Notes: generated from the sequence alone by a model not told the origin. A stretch of DNA of 64,000 nt from Diphasiastrum complanatum (GCA_029204225.1 CM055101.1:64198671-64262670), one strand, 5' to 3'; shown: positions 33,501 to 45,408, counted from the stretch's first letter. Translations and numbers: made by a program.

Positions 33501-34448
33501 ACCCATCTGAACGCAGTTGGTGGCATTGTCCGTCACCACCGTAACGACATGTTGGGGGCCTATGGACAGGATGGAAGACCTAATGACGTCGTACATGAAA
33601 TCTGCAGATATGACTCTCCCCCCCTCTACTGCAATCCACGGCTCTCAAAAACTGTGTACCCATGCAGCTGGAGACCAAGATGTTGAGGATCGGCCTCCTC
33701 CTGACATCAGTCCAGCCATCGGACATGATGCTGCATCCATATGTGGCCCAGTGGCGGCGTAGAGGCTCCATCTCTCTAGACAAGGACTCGACCCTAACTG
33801 CTGGCTAGGGAGGTCATCCGGATGGGAAGGGAAGGAAGAAGGAATCTCATCCACATCCTCGAAGGCCTCGTCAATAGCATCCTGGGCCTGCTCGGGTGGC
33901 GGAGAATCCATGAGAAAATCGTAAACTGGGGGTGTGCGAGCAACAGGACGTGGTGGTGGAACTACAGTGGCAGCTGGCGGACGTGATGAGACAGGATCCA
34001 CCAGAATGGGTGCAGATGGGGGTGCGTGTGGCGGAACTGTCTAAGGGGGATGAGGGGCAATGGGACGGGATGAGGATGGACTCCCTCTCTTCGTGCGTGC
34101 CAGCCAAGCAGGCAACAACTCTAGGTCAACCACATAAGGAGCGGTGCAAAACCGGAGAATGCCCTCCGAAATGGTGTTCTCCCCCGCCACGAGCCGCGGC
34201 CCGTAGGTGTCCAGTAGTCACTGCCTGTCGGGGACGGTCATGCTGCCACAAGGGACAGCATTTAAGGTGGCACCATTTTTGGTGCGTGCACCGAGCAGGT
34301 GGCCTTTAAGGCGAGTGAGGGACGCAGCAAATTCGACGAGGCAGTATCGACAACGCACGATCTTCTGACCGGTCTTCTTGCTCTTGTCGGCAACCCGCCT
34401 AACAATGTCTACCTCGTCCCACAAACCGGAAAGGTCGAATTGCACCAT
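30553..34448 (-). pseudogene. hAT transposase (gene B), type I copy 3, all exons present
   Basis: Exons are 33009-34448, 32556-32901, 32304-32465 and from 32197 downward, with GT-AG introns between. The start at 34448 gives MVQFDLSGLWDEVDIVRRVA and the BED-type finger CRYCLVEFAASLTRLKGHL. Lesions in order: TGA for an arginine codon after MTVPDRQ (about 34216), a stop near 34041, loss of about 400 bp between linker and DUF659 (33797), the G-run frame break (33618-33624), a deletion of about 30 bp near 33380 at the palindromic site, a TGA near 33133, TAG in exon 4, and a two-base loss near 30632 that changes the AT-hook tail end. Exons 2 and 3 are open, including ERNWSTW. Confidence 0.9.
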
Positions 34449-34886
34449 TGCGATGGAGAAAACTAGGGAAAAAATGCAGATGAAGCTAAAGCTGCAAGGA
34501 TGGATTTCCGGGAAAAAAACAGCAGGGTTCACTGTTGGAGAGACGCTGGAAATGGGCGAAGGCAGCGAAGGCAGGGCGATGGCAGGGAGAGGCAAATCAG
34601 ATGCAAGGTAGGGCGGTCTGTGGGCGAAGGGCGACGCAAATCAGAAGAGGGGCGAGCGAAGGCAGGGCAGCAAAACCAGAAGCGATGGCAGGGCAGCGAT
34701 GGGCTGAAAAATATTTGGGAGAGAAGAAGCGAGGGGGGCGGGTAATTGAGGTTAAAAAAAATTAAAAAAAATATTAAATAATATATATATTATATATTGT
34801 GGTACCGTGGTACCAATATGGTACCGCGGTACCAGTACGGTCCCGCGGTACCAGGATCCGCGGTACCCAGTACCGCAGGACCTATG
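34449..34886 (-). promoter_or_regulatory. Gene B-side leader and terminus
   Basis: On the minus strand: CATAGGTCCTGCGGTACTGG, several GGTACC palindromes (34800-34880), an A/T-rich spacer, then a pyrimidine-rich leader to the ATG. No clear TATA box separate from the TA-rich spacer. Confidence 0.55.
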
Positions 34887-34900
34887 ATATATATATATAT

Positions 34901-35336
34901 CATAGAATTTATGAACCGTGGACGGTTCACCACGGTTCTGAGAACCATACGGTTCTCAGATAAAATTTGGGGGGAACTGTGGCGAACCGTACAATTGATT
35001 AATTAATTAATTTTTTATTTTCCCAACCCCAAAAATAGCCCAAAAAATGCCAAAAAAATTAGGGAGTGGGTACAGAATTAATACAGTACATTACAGTAGC
35101 ATACAATAGCAAACAAAGTACAATAGCCAAAAATAGCAAACAAAGTACAGTAGCCAAAAAATACCCGAAATCTGTGAAATGAGGACCAAAAATGCCTTGG
35201 AAGGTTTTGGGGGGAAATGGGTAATTAATTAATCAATTGATTAAATGGAGGAACCGTACCACGGTTCATGAACCGTGGTACGGTTCATCCCACGGTTCCC
35301 AGGACCCACGGTTTTGAGAACCGTGGGTTCCACCAT
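34901..35336. mobile_element. Short element built of CGGTTC/GAACCG palindromes
   Basis: It begins CATAG, directly after the TA tract that ends the previous element. Both ends are packed with GAACCGTGG and CGGTTC words in both orientations, and the middle is A/T-rich with short CAATAGCAAACAAAGTA repeats. There is no CTATG at the right, so the right edge is uncertain. It resembles the terminal architecture of the GGTACC family with another motif. Confidence 0.55.
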
Positions 35337-35359
35337 TTGTTTTGAAAAAAAATGTAAGA

Positions 35360-35720
35360 GGCATGGTTTTAGGTGTTGTGTTGAGCCAAGATGGTCAACT
35401 TGTAGCTTTCTTTAGCAAAAAAATTGAAAAATCTCAAATGCAACGGCTAACTCAAGAGTCATAAACTAATAATTATGCTCTAAAATCATGGCATTACATG
35501 GTGCTATGTTTACTGTTTATGCAAGTCGCCATACTTTGAATCAATTATGTGACAAGCCAAATTTAAAAAGGTCGCAAAGCTAATTGGGCAAAGGTTAGTC
35601 AAGAGTTTCATATGGAATTTAATAGAGCCACAATAAGGTGATGGGTGTGTTATGCTTTGTCATTTGCAATAGTAAATAGTTTCTTTGTTGACCGACCTAG
35701 CAAATTCGATTTGTCAAGGA
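35360..35720 (+). pseudogene. Ty3/gypsy RNase H remnant
   Basis: Fragments read VLSQDGQLVAFFSKKIEKSQ, then YALKSWHYM, then NWAKVSQEFHMEFN in a second frame. These correspond to the RNase H of gypsy elements (patterns VLSQ...AFFSKKL, ELLALVxALxxWRHYL and RWxxFLQEFxF). Frames are broken several times. Confidence 0.65.
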
Positions 35721-38138
35721 TCGTAGCATCATTTATGTCATTCTCTCAACTCTCAAGTTGCCATTGAGCATATTATGCAGTGGGGTGGTAATGCTCTAAT
35801 ACTTTGCACTGACTTTGAAAAGGCCTTCAATCATCCATTGGAGCTATACACTATTCTATTGTGAAAGGGTTGGTATCTGGTCTGGTACATTGTTGCCTTC
35901 TAGAATTCACGATAATGGTTTTCTATCTTGTAGGGTTGTAACATTGGAAGGTGTAGTGCTTCTTATGGCCACCCCTGTGTCCCACCATGCAGACCATCCC
36001 AACCATGTGTTAAAAAGCACCGATCATCATCCAATCTGATTATGTGCTTGACGATTTGGTGCAAGCTAATTATCCATGTCCTGCTTACTAGATGCTATTG
36101 CAGTCATATCTGGCAACATGAATCATTGCTAGGTACCTAGTTCAACTGCCGGTCAATACCAAATCTGATAGTCCTTTGTAGGCTTGGTCCATTGTAGGTC
36201 ACTGACATTGTGTCCCTTACATGGTTCCCACAACAAAGAACTAGAGATTTTCCAACAAACTCATTTTGAGATGTCATACATTCATAAAAATTCTAAGCAC
36301 GTCTTTACAAGCTAGTGACTCACCCCTTTACCAACAGATTCTCTTTACATAAATCTAGAATTTAACGTTTATGCACAAAACATAGACTTGTGCTCAAAGG
36401 CTGATTCTTCTTCAGAATCTCTGCTTCAACCATCTCAAAACATACAGACTTGATGTGAACACATTTTGCACAGCATATCAGTTTCTAGTAACAAAGTGTC
36501 AGATAGGCTTAGCTTACAGAAAGGAATAAAAGCACTACTTGATTGAATTAGAACAATCTAGAACAAAGTAGTATCAATCAAAAGGATAGATTCAAGATTG
36601 AGTACAAATGATAAGTGCATATTGTTCTCACTAAATTCTCAAAGCATCTCTAATAAACATGATAAATGACATTCACATTCATTCTTGGCCATAGTTATCT
36701 ATAAAAATTTGGATTTGGCAGTTGCATGTATACCGCAACTCGTGATCCTTTTACAGCTGTAGCACCCGTTCCAACTTTTAGGTCATAGTACCTGCTCACA
36801 GAACAAAGCCACAGCTGCTTACCTTTTCTGTAAAAACTGATGCGATCAACCAGTAATTACTAAATACGGACTCTCCTACATAAGCTTGACCCAAGTTTAA
36901 AAAATTGACTCCCACGTCCAGACTTCAGCTAACCAAATAAAAAACTCTAGGACTGATGATGATACATACTTTCAAATAAACTTGTGCTCTCATTCCTGAA
37001 AGTAAAATAAAAATATGCTTTCTGTTAAAGCTTTTTCAAAACTTCTTAAATAAAACTATGCTCTCAATTGCACAAGAAAAAGAAGCTTATATTTGTGATG
37101 TCCATTTCCTTCCTCAAATGCTTCACATGCTGCATTTTCAAAAGGAAAGTCATGAGGCTAGGCATGACAGCATAGCAACAGAAAATGGCATTCGTCTATG
37201 TTCCCTTACAATTATTTTAACCTAGATTCAGAAAATAATGCAAAAGAAACAGAATATGGCTTTAGCTATACCCACTTTAGGCCATTTGGAAGAGTCTTGT
37301 ATTCACTCTCTGGAATTTGTTCATATCTGAGCTGCATCGGAGGTTCTAAGTATGAGTCATGGCTATATCAGTTCCCAATTACTGTATCTGTTTATTGGAA
37401 GATTTCAACAAAAACATCAATGTCATGCTCAAAACTCTCTTTTGATGGATTTTGACAAAAGGCCGGTACACTTCAAGTAAATCTGCAGAGGTGCAGCAGA
37501 TGAAAGTAAATCTGCAAAATTGTGTAGAAACCACTGCCCAGGTAATCAGGAAGGTTGAGCATAAATGCCTGAGCCTTAACACAATCATAAAGAGCATCCA
37601 AACAGAAATTTGCCTTTGAAACTGTCAATGCTCTTATATACTCACAGCTCTTCTGCTTGTTGAAACAGCTTGTGCAAAACCATCCATGATAAGAGTAGTT
37701 GCTGCACATAAACCAAATTGATTGGTCTTCCCACAAGAATGCTAATCCATGTGTGAAAACATTATGATTGTGGTGTCCAAAATAGCTGAGGCTCTGTAAT
37801 AGAAATGCTCATCAAGCATTTAATAGGAAAATTCTAAGATCGAAAATGCTCATGTTGGTCAACTAGTCGACATCCATAGGAATGAAAAGTAAAATATATC
37901 AAATCCGCCATCCAAATGCAGAATCAGCTCCTCCCCATAGTTATAATAAACTTAAAAGTGAACAATGAGCTAGAGATGAATTAAAGCATCAATGCCATAT
38001 GAAATTTGTACCCTCTAACTACTCATGCAGATCAGATTTTGTGAAGCAAAATAAAGTATGTGCAAATCAGCAAAAACATGAAACAGGCTCCCCTCTTGAT
38101 AATCAATCCCAGTAGGCAATAGCTGCATTCAAAGTGTA
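35721..38138. other. A/T-rich region without recognisable genes
   Basis: No domain, repeat family or long credible frame was recognised on either strand. Short frames near 37198-37455 and 37473-37736 look like chance. Confidence 0.5.
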
Positions 38139-38353
38139 AGGCCGGACGCGGGCTTTTTGCGTCTGCGCTCGGCGTCCGAACCCGGACGAGTTCGACTCCT
38201 CCCGGACACGTCCGACTCCCAGACGCGGGGTCAAACGAGTCCATTTTTTTTTAAAAAATAAAATTTTTCGACGCTGGACGCGTTTGGGACCCGGATGCAT
38301 TTTTTTTTTTTAAAATAAAAAAACAGAGAGAGGGAGTCTGGCCGCATTCAAAA

Positions 38354-38401
<48 letters not shown>

Positions 38402-38466
38402 TATCGGGTTTAGGGAGGGAGAGAGAGGGAGAGATATGCTTTTCGGTTTAGGGAGAGAGAGAGAGA
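38139..38466 (+). mobile_element. Type II gene A-side end with GA microsatellite
   Basis: GGACGCGGGC and GGACACGTCC-like words, poly-T, the AACAGAGAGAGGGAGTCTGG block also at 3000, then GA runs and two GGTTTAGGGAG telomere-like words. The outer CATGAGGG is not present. Confidence 0.6.
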
Positions 38467-38769
38467 AAGATGACATCCGAAGGCACAATGAAAGGCATCG
38501 GAAGCAGGAAGTAGAATTTCAAGAGAGCCAACGAGAGATAATGGCACGACTCCCGGAGCTACAGCCCCGTGCCCTGCGACTCTCGGACCTACTGCCCTAC
38601 CCCCGCCGGCTAGGGCGAGGAAACACAGCGGATTGAAACTAACTACACTGCAGAACAGCTGGCCATGGTCAGAGAAAGGGTCCTTCATCGTCAGAGCCAG
38701 GAGGCAGAGCGACAAAATAATGCACCTGACCGAGACGACAAGTTTGTGGGCTCTTCGGCGCCCTGGTAA
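38467..38769 (+). pseudogene. Type II gene A remnant
   Basis: Reads DDIRRHNERHRKQEVEFQES, then QREIMARLPELQPRALRLSD, with stops near 38634. In another frame is the equivalent of the basic helix (MVRERVLHRQSQEAERQNN region). It is the best type II gene A here. Compared with type I, the first helix RRHNERHRKQE is kept nearly unchanged. Confidence 0.7.
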
Positions 38770-39076
38770 TGTAAAGCCTAAATAAGGTCCAACCATATGT
38801 GGCGGACTCTTTCTATGTAATTTTCGGCAATAAATGAGGCGGCATATAGTTAGATAGTAGTTTACAAACAGACCTAGCCGTATGTGGCGGGATGCGTAAT
38901 GTTTTTTTTTATGCATCTCTTAAATTAATATACAGTATGCTTTTTTGCGGAACATGCGCCTGGTTTTGTGAAACGCGATCATTGTACTCTTAACATAATG
39001 TATGTATGTGTTTAACATATGTAATATTTGTAATGAGCTGAAAATCAGAGAGAGAGAGAGAGAGAGAGAGAGATAC

Positions 39077-39128
<52 letters not shown>

Positions 39129-39222
39129 AATGTTGAGATGAAGCTAGACTGTGCGAAGACCAGTTGTTTTTGTTTGCATGTTCTTATGCAATTCTGGAAG
39201 TGGAGTCACAATTGGTCCTTCC
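38770..39222 (+). other. Type II gene A 3' flank
   Basis: Matches 3150-3562, with the CATATGTGGCGGACTCTTTC block, GA and GATA microsatellites (39051-39123) and the TGCATGTTCTTATGCAATTC end. A short piece of the same end recurs at 40035-40082. Confidence 0.65.
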
Positions 39223-40155
39223 TAAGATGCTGATATAAGACATAGTAGTGTGTAGTTCTTGTGGGTCCCTGTAGTGAATGACACAGTTCTGGTGACCATT
39301 CACTTTTTGATTAGGCCTATTCAAGAAGAACTTGGAGATGAAGTGAGAATGTGCAAAGACCAGATATGAACTTGGAGAGCCTTGGAGTTTAAAATTGGGA
39401 GCAGTAGTTTTGTTGCAGTTGCGTTCCTCAAGCTATGAAATCGAGGATGCACACCACACAAGCACCTCAAAACACGCAAAAATGTTGACCTTTTGTTTGG
39501 TTTAGGCAACCGCGTGAGCTAACAAACAGCCAAAAGAAGGATATCAAATATACTGTTGAGCAAGATTCTAATGATGATGAAAAGTACAAGCCTTTAGTTA
39601 GTCAGGAAGAAAGTTCGAGCTCTTCCATAAGTCTGAAGCATTTTCACCAGAAATGGCAACAAGCACCTTGAGTTTGCACCTTCATAATCTGCATTTGAAA
39701 AATTGTCCACCTTTTTCTTGTGAGGTCGACCGAATTCTGAGTTCCAAGCTAAATCCTCCGAGTTCCAAGCCAAGATCTCAATATGGAGAGAGAGATGTGG
39801 ACCTTTGAAGCATAATGAGCTCTCTTCTCAATCCAGCAGCATCCCTTTTGACAGTATATGTAATGAGGATCCTCGTCCCACTGTTTCTCAATCCAGTTAG
39901 TGCTGGATGTAATACACTTTTGAGGAAAAAAGAACTTCTTGATTCAAGCAAATATGTGAAAGGAATACAAATGAGTGTACTTTTTTCATGGAGAAGTAAA
40001 ACTGCAATTCTAAAGAAAGCTTCAGAAAATTTTTGTTTGCATGTTCTTATGCAATCCTGGAAGTGGAGTCACAACTGGTCCTTCTTAAGATGTTGATCTT
40101 CCCAATATATATATGTGTGAGTCTCACTATCACTCTCGCTCTCACACACACTCAC

Positions 40156-40217
<62 letters not shown>

Positions 40218-40338
40218 AGAAGGTTTAGGGTTGTCTCAGAAGATATCATGGTCCCCTCGGAATGTGTTCTGGCTCCTACTGAGAGATGGATCTGAAGACA
40301 AGCAAATATCTACCAAGACTATGCAGTAGTATAAATCG
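39223..40338. other. Unassigned region with CT microsatellite
   Basis: A stretch at 39500-39670 is open in one frame (acidic and serine-rich) and could be an old exon of the helicase-like gene that follows, but this is not supported by homology. A pure CT run lies at 40158-40216. Confidence 0.35.
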
Positions 40339-40700
40339 AAGGGCATTAGAACAATGCGTCGAGTCTTGTTGTCAGGTACTGTGTTTCAAAACAGTTTTGA
40401 AGAGCTCTTCAATCTTCTTAGGCTAGTCAAGCCTGACTTTTTGAAAGCGATTCCTAGTTATGCGACTAGTCTTAGTAGTAACTTGATCGGTAAAGTCTAG
40501 ATACAGGCTCCTTTGCAGTGTAAACATTTGAGGACAATACAGATTGGATTCCCGAAAGCCAAGAACACTTCAGTATCTGAAGTGGAGATGAATCATCTGA
40601 TGATAAAGCTCGTAGAAAAGTTTGTTCTCATGGCAAGGCCGTACCTACTACCCAATATAATTACGTATTGAAGACTAGATTATTTGATGATCCTCCCACC
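40339..40700 (+). pseudogene. SNF2-type helicase fragment (CLASSY/ATRX-like)
   Basis: The frame reads RRVLLSGTVFQNSFEELFNL followed by LRLVKPDFL, a clear SNF2-family motif III region (pattern R-x-L-L-S-G-T-x-x-Q-N-N-x-x-E-L). The spacing and sequence are closest in my memory to the plant CLASSY group, which acts in RNA-directed DNA methylation. A TAG at 40498-40500 breaks it, and related reading continues to about 40680. Upstream helicase motifs were not found. A gene fragment or captured exon. Confidence 0.65.
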
Positions 40701-41199
40701 TGGTAAAAGGGCCGCAAAATTTTGGTGAGGCAGATAGGCCAAGCCATAATTGAATGACTGTCAGCCCCCCATGGTTCACCAAAAAGTTCCATTATCAAGA
40801 GTAAAGGATTGGCAAAGCATTTTACTTGGTGGTTAAAAAATTTTCATGCAAACACATATTGGTTTTCTTATTCACTGTAATATCCTCCTCCGGCTTCTTT
40901 ATTGAATTTTTAAGGGCCATAATCTGCGTTTGAATATTTTTATGGAGTTCAAGATTCATGGTCTGCCAGTATGTCACTTTCAAAAGTATTGATGAGCTGT
41001 AAATTTGTTTAACGGTCTCATGATTAAGAGTTTCTTAATTAAAAATTCATGAAGTCCGCCGAATTTTGCTGCAGTCCTTAAATTCCTGAGGAGTGCCAAT
41101 CTTTGCTCGATTTGATGCACTTCCGAATGAACACGAAAATGCAGCGACAATCTTTGACGACTCTCACTATGCTGACATTAAGGCAAGAAGAGCCACAAT

Positions 41200-41520
41200 T
41201 CAAAATGAAAACCTGGATAACTGATACAAGTAAATGAAGTTTATACTTGATAGGATGGATCCACCTGTAATAACCACACCAACCACGCCTTTCACAATAT
41301 CTCTTCTTGAGCTGCAAGATTCTTCTTCCACGGTCCTCCTTCCAAACCGACACACAATCGTTGTGGTGGTACACAAAGGAGCAGTTGAACAGGAGCGCCC
41401 AGACCTTTGGCTAGAGCAGCTAAACTTCTCCATACATCCTTCAAAATGCAGAAAATATTGAATTGAGTTTAAAGCTATGAAGACGATCAAAACAATAACA
41501 AACAAGGAAGCAAGCATCAC
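41200..41520 (-). CDS. Hypothetical 106-residue frame with N-terminal hydrophobic segment
   Basis: Starts MMLASLFVIVLIVFIALNSI, a possible membrane anchor, followed by a cysteine- and arginine-containing stretch and a second hydrophobic segment (GVVGVVITGGSILSS). No family recognised. It may be chance in A/T-rich DNA. Confidence 0.2.
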   Translation of the reverse strand: MMLASLFVIVLIVFIALNSIQYFLHFEGCMEKFSCSSQRSGRSCSTAPLCTTTTIVCRFGRRTVEEESCSSRRDIVKGVVGVVITGGSILSSINFIYLYQLSRFSF

Positions 41521-41747
41521 TCTATGTACGTGTCAAATAGCGCATTCAGAATGGGAGGCTGAGCTCAGACATATGGATGCTGAATACTGGAAGGAGGAGG
41601 GTAGAAGATTAAAAATTCTTCACACGATCCTTGCAAGGAGCGTTTATAGCAAACCTGGATTGATAGAAGATGAGCAGGAGGAGGAGATGGAGTGATGAGC
41701 CATCGAAGGCAAGGCAGGAGAAAACGCTTGCAGTGTCACCATATCTC

Positions 41748-41778
<31 letters not shown>

Positions 41779-41868
41779 TCTCTCTTTTCTTTTTTCTCTT
41801 CACCTTATCTTGTTGCTTGAATATGGACTAGGTATGGACTAGTAGCGAGCACGCCCGCTAGGGTGTGT

Positions 41869-41941
41869 GTAGCATGTGGCCTTCACGCACCGAGCCGCCC
41901 TACGGCGACTACGGCGAGGTGCGTTGAAGGCTGTCTGCTAC
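41869..41941. other. Long imperfect hairpin
   Basis: GTAGCA, then GGCCTTCACGCACC, pair with GGTGCGTTGAAGGC, then TGCTAC, around a 25-30 nt GC-rich loop. Its role is unknown. Confidence 0.6.
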
Positions 41942-42159
41942 AGGGTCTATGGCTCTTAATGTTTGTATTCATAGCCAATGAAAATGTGTCAGTTGTTCAC
42001 TATCAGCCCAAATGCAAATTATGAATTGGAGAAGAGTGCATTTAAGCTTCATGTATTCCATAGCTGAATGGGTGATCCGTTCTCTCAAACATCCAATTTG
42101 TTGCATTCTTGCAAACTCATTCACCGAGGCAACCACTCGTTTCTTGCGATTAATGTATT

Positions 42160-43287
42160 AGATAACGGGCCCTCTAGGGCCCGTTATCTGACGTTATGGT
42201 CAGATGGTGCCCTTCAAGAGAGAGAGAGAGAGAAATTGAGAGGGGGCGGACAGAGAGAGCGAGAGATAGAGAGAGGGCATTCTGGAGATTGACTGAGAAG
42301 AGGTGTACAAGATTTTTAGAAGGTTGGTCAACCGAGAAATGGCCATATATTGTCCATCTGAAGAAAAAATTTGCTGAAAACTCACTCACAACTCTCAAAT
42401 GTTGTCTAGACTGTAGCATTGTACTGGGAATGCGATAACTGTAATATGCAAGGTTTAGGAGTCACAAAGAGAAAACAGTTTGTATCCTAGGTTGCACTTT
42501 CTCTCGGGGAGACAAAGCAGCAGAGTCAGCACCGTTTTTGCCTTGCTTATTGAGAAGACATTCTCATTTGAAGCCTCAGTGACTGAAATTGATCCACTGT
42601 TCGCTTCCATAATGATTCAGAAAGTGTGAAGCGTGGCGTCGTTGCAGATACCAAGAAGCACAGACTTCTTCCAAACATTACGAATGGAATCAAACCAAGC
42701 GATTACATTATTAATGAAAATCAGGCCAAATGAAAACACAATCTCTGCCAAATTATTACAATATACATGAAAATCAAGCCAAACGGAAACAATATCACTG
42801 AAAATCAAACCAAATGATACAACGAAGAATAAAAACCACTCAAAAGGTATCATTCTTCACACCATGATCTCTCAGACTGCAAATCCACTTGCTGCTTTCT
42901 TTATCAGCTAAGGCATCCATCCAGTACTTAACGTACTCAAACACAAAAAGAGCACAGAAACTACAATAGACAATTGCACGATCCAGGAAGAGGCGGATGA
43001 AAAGCGAGTCAATTCTGCTCCTTAACCATCGCTACAAACGCTGCAGGAAGATTGGTAACAAGAATAGCCCGCAATTCTCCAAGCTCCCACTCTTTGGCTG
43101 AGAGGAGCGATGGCGCTGCCCGCTGAAGCCTCTCTCTCTCTATCGCGAAACGCCTGCACCTTTCACTTTTGAAAGGTAGAAACGCCTGCACCCTTCAAAG
43201 CTGTCTTACTAGAAATAGTAAGGCAGATTATGGCATTTAATGCGTCCAATTTTAACCAATAAATAGCAACAACTGACCATAACGTCA
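42160..43287. repeat. Inverted-repeat unit of about 1.1 kb
   Basis: A near-perfect palindrome AGATAACGGGCCC-TCTA-GGGCCCGTTATCT lies at 42160-42189. It overlaps TGACGTTATGGTCAG (42189-42203), whose exact inverse is at 43273-43287. GA-rich sequence and short A/T-rich repeats lie between. It could be a decayed DNA transposon; no transposase was seen. Confidence 0.45.
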
Positions 43288-44924
43288 ATTTTCATGGATC
43301 AATGGGGCACATGGGAAGACGGTCTTAAAGCCTCGGACTTGCAAAGAAGTGCATTGGTTTTTGTTAGAAATCTTAATCAATTGATAGTGTACCTCTTTAT
43401 GTTTAAAAGACAATATTAGAAGCTAGCAAATGAGGGTTACCTCACCTATTTATGCATACTAAGGCTAAATAACCTATGTATCAAAGCCAAAGAAATGTGC
43501 AAGAAACATTGATTTTTTGCCTAAGCATTTGTGGGTGTGATTCCTTGCTCAAGTAGACTCCTTAGTCATAGACAATTGTGAGTTGGTCTACTTTGCTATC
43601 ATCGCAGTTGTGTAGAAGTTCCAATCCAATTAGATTACAAATGAGGACATTTGAGAGAAAAGAGGGTCGATTCCTAGTGGTCTATGGAAGTTTCCATGCG
43701 AAGTACTTGTGCCTTTACCACATTAATCGGTTATATCAAGTTTAAATGAACAAATACATGTGATTGATATGTCACTATAACTTTGTCGTATGGAGGACAT
43801 TCAAATCATTGAAAAACAAAGAAACAAAAGTTGCATTCGCAAAAGGAAAGATAAATTTTAAAAGAAAACCTTTTTTAATGCTCAAATTCACCTAGGTGTG
43901 ACATCTCAGCTTTTTAGCATATCATCACAATAGCTTAACACTATCGCGGCAAAGCTACAAATAGATGTGAATTACAAACACTATAGATTTTCCAACTCTG
44001 GTTGAGTTCAATAAGACTCAGTACTACCATCTTGAAGACTCAACTTACAATCATAAAAAGGACTACCGATGAGCCTCTTGCTCCATTGGCTTAGATGGAT
44101 GTAAAATATGAATGTCATGCATACTGAAACAAGGTCACTCAAATGCATATTGCTGTGGAAAAGAAATACTTAAGTCGTGAGCTCCAAACTTAGCTTGGCT
44201 CATTAGTAGATGTAAGGTGTAAATATGTTGCATGGTGAAAACGCATGCTATCAAATATAGTTGCAAAAACACACATACACAGTAGTAGCACATTGTGCAA
44301 AATTATCAAGTAACTAGTTAAGTTGTCAAGTAGATTGACAAAGGCTCTTAATGTAAATATACACAATGCACATTAGTAAAAGGTTTGCTCTACATTTTAC
44401 TACATATCATCAAACTTCTACAAAGAATAAGGTTCTTGGGGAAATAATGAAAAGTCAAACTGCAACTTTCATGCGGTAGCAAGTTTCACTCTTCTTTGGT
44501 AAAATTCCTTTTGCATCCATATTAATTTCACCAACTGTAAGTAGTCGGTTAAAAAAAAAAAAACCAAGGCCATTATGAGGCAAAAAAAATCTTATGATCT
44601 CATTTAACTTCATATCACGAATCTTGAAGTCCATTGAGACACAAGATGTTCTAGAACCATAGTAAAACTTATAATGATCATGATTTTTGGCCCTTCAAGA
44701 ATAAATGAATAATATTGATCATCCTTACCATCCTTGCACTTTGCCTAGTGACCTTTCCAACATGTAAAGATGACATCTATGCTCAACCAAGTATATAGTA
44801 GCATGGTTTTATTGGAATTAAATGGATCTTGCACTTGTCATACATCACGTATATAGTCAAGGCCACAATTGATCAAAAGCATAATGCAAAAGTATGAATG
44901 TAGAACAAATGTATAGACATTATA
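43288..44924. other. A/T-rich region without recognisable genes
   Basis: Nothing identifiable was seen on either strand. Confidence 0.5.
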
Positions 44925-45395
44925 AAACTCTTGAAGGAGTACTTCGTGATAGTGATAGTGTAAGATAGAGTGATAACAAGAACAAATGAGTGATGCCCTC
45001 TTGAGCACACTTGTCTAATCCTAATCCATTGTCATCTTGTAAGCTTCTTCTATCAACAAAGCGACTAACTAGTTTTGATCCATGTACGTCAGAATAATCC
45101 TTGTAGGTCCTAACATCATGAATGTTGTTGGTGATGAACTTCGGATGTGTCTAAAACTTTTAAATGCATGAACCTCGATTCTGCTTCTACTTCTTCTTGC
45201 AAAGCTAATTATAGATCATTAACTACGATTATATGATTGTCGCAGACACCTCAGATGAATTGTAAACATGGTTGTCATAGATGCTTGTCAATGATACTAT
45301 AAATGTATTGGATTGTACTAATACTGAGTTACAAGATCTTGAAGGCAACTTGAACTTTGAATGTCATATGCATCTTTTCACACTAATTTCCAGCA
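44925..45395 (+). repeat. Copia LTR-like sequence (plus orientation)
   Basis: It ends CA just before a TGGTATTAGAGCC primer-binding-site-like sequence. It matches 46290-46690 in inverse orientation over most of its length (for example ACTTCGTGATAGTGATAG and ACACCTCAGATGAATTGTAA). The left edge is approximate. Confidence 0.65.
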
Positions 45396-45408
45396 TGGTA
45401 TTAGAGCC
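45396..45408 (+). other. Primer-binding-site-like sequence (initiator Met tRNA type)
   Basis: TGGTATTAGAGCC differs by one base from the common plant copia site TGGTATCAGAGC, and it lies directly after the LTR. Confidence 0.6.

Larger units (their letters stand above)
29101..34886. mobile_element. Complete type I two-gene hAT-type element
   Basis: It runs from CATAGTGGCC at 29101 to GGACCTATG at 34886 (5786 bp). The 8 bp outside are TTATATAT and ATATATAT, as expected for a hAT 8-bp duplication of a TA tract. Terminal identity between the two ends is short (CATAG), but both carry GGTACC palindrome arrays over about 100 bp. Gene A (plus) and gene B (minus) are convergent. Both genes carry lesions, so this copy would need help in trans. 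Confidence 0.85.

Noticed and set aside
35721-38138. Possible introns of a host gene
   Set aside because: No conserved coding segment was found on either side that would make exons.
42617-42853. 78-codon frame with FGLIF repeats
   Set aside because: It translates a short A/T-rich repeated DNA word (GAAAATCAxxCCAAA) and lacks coding support.
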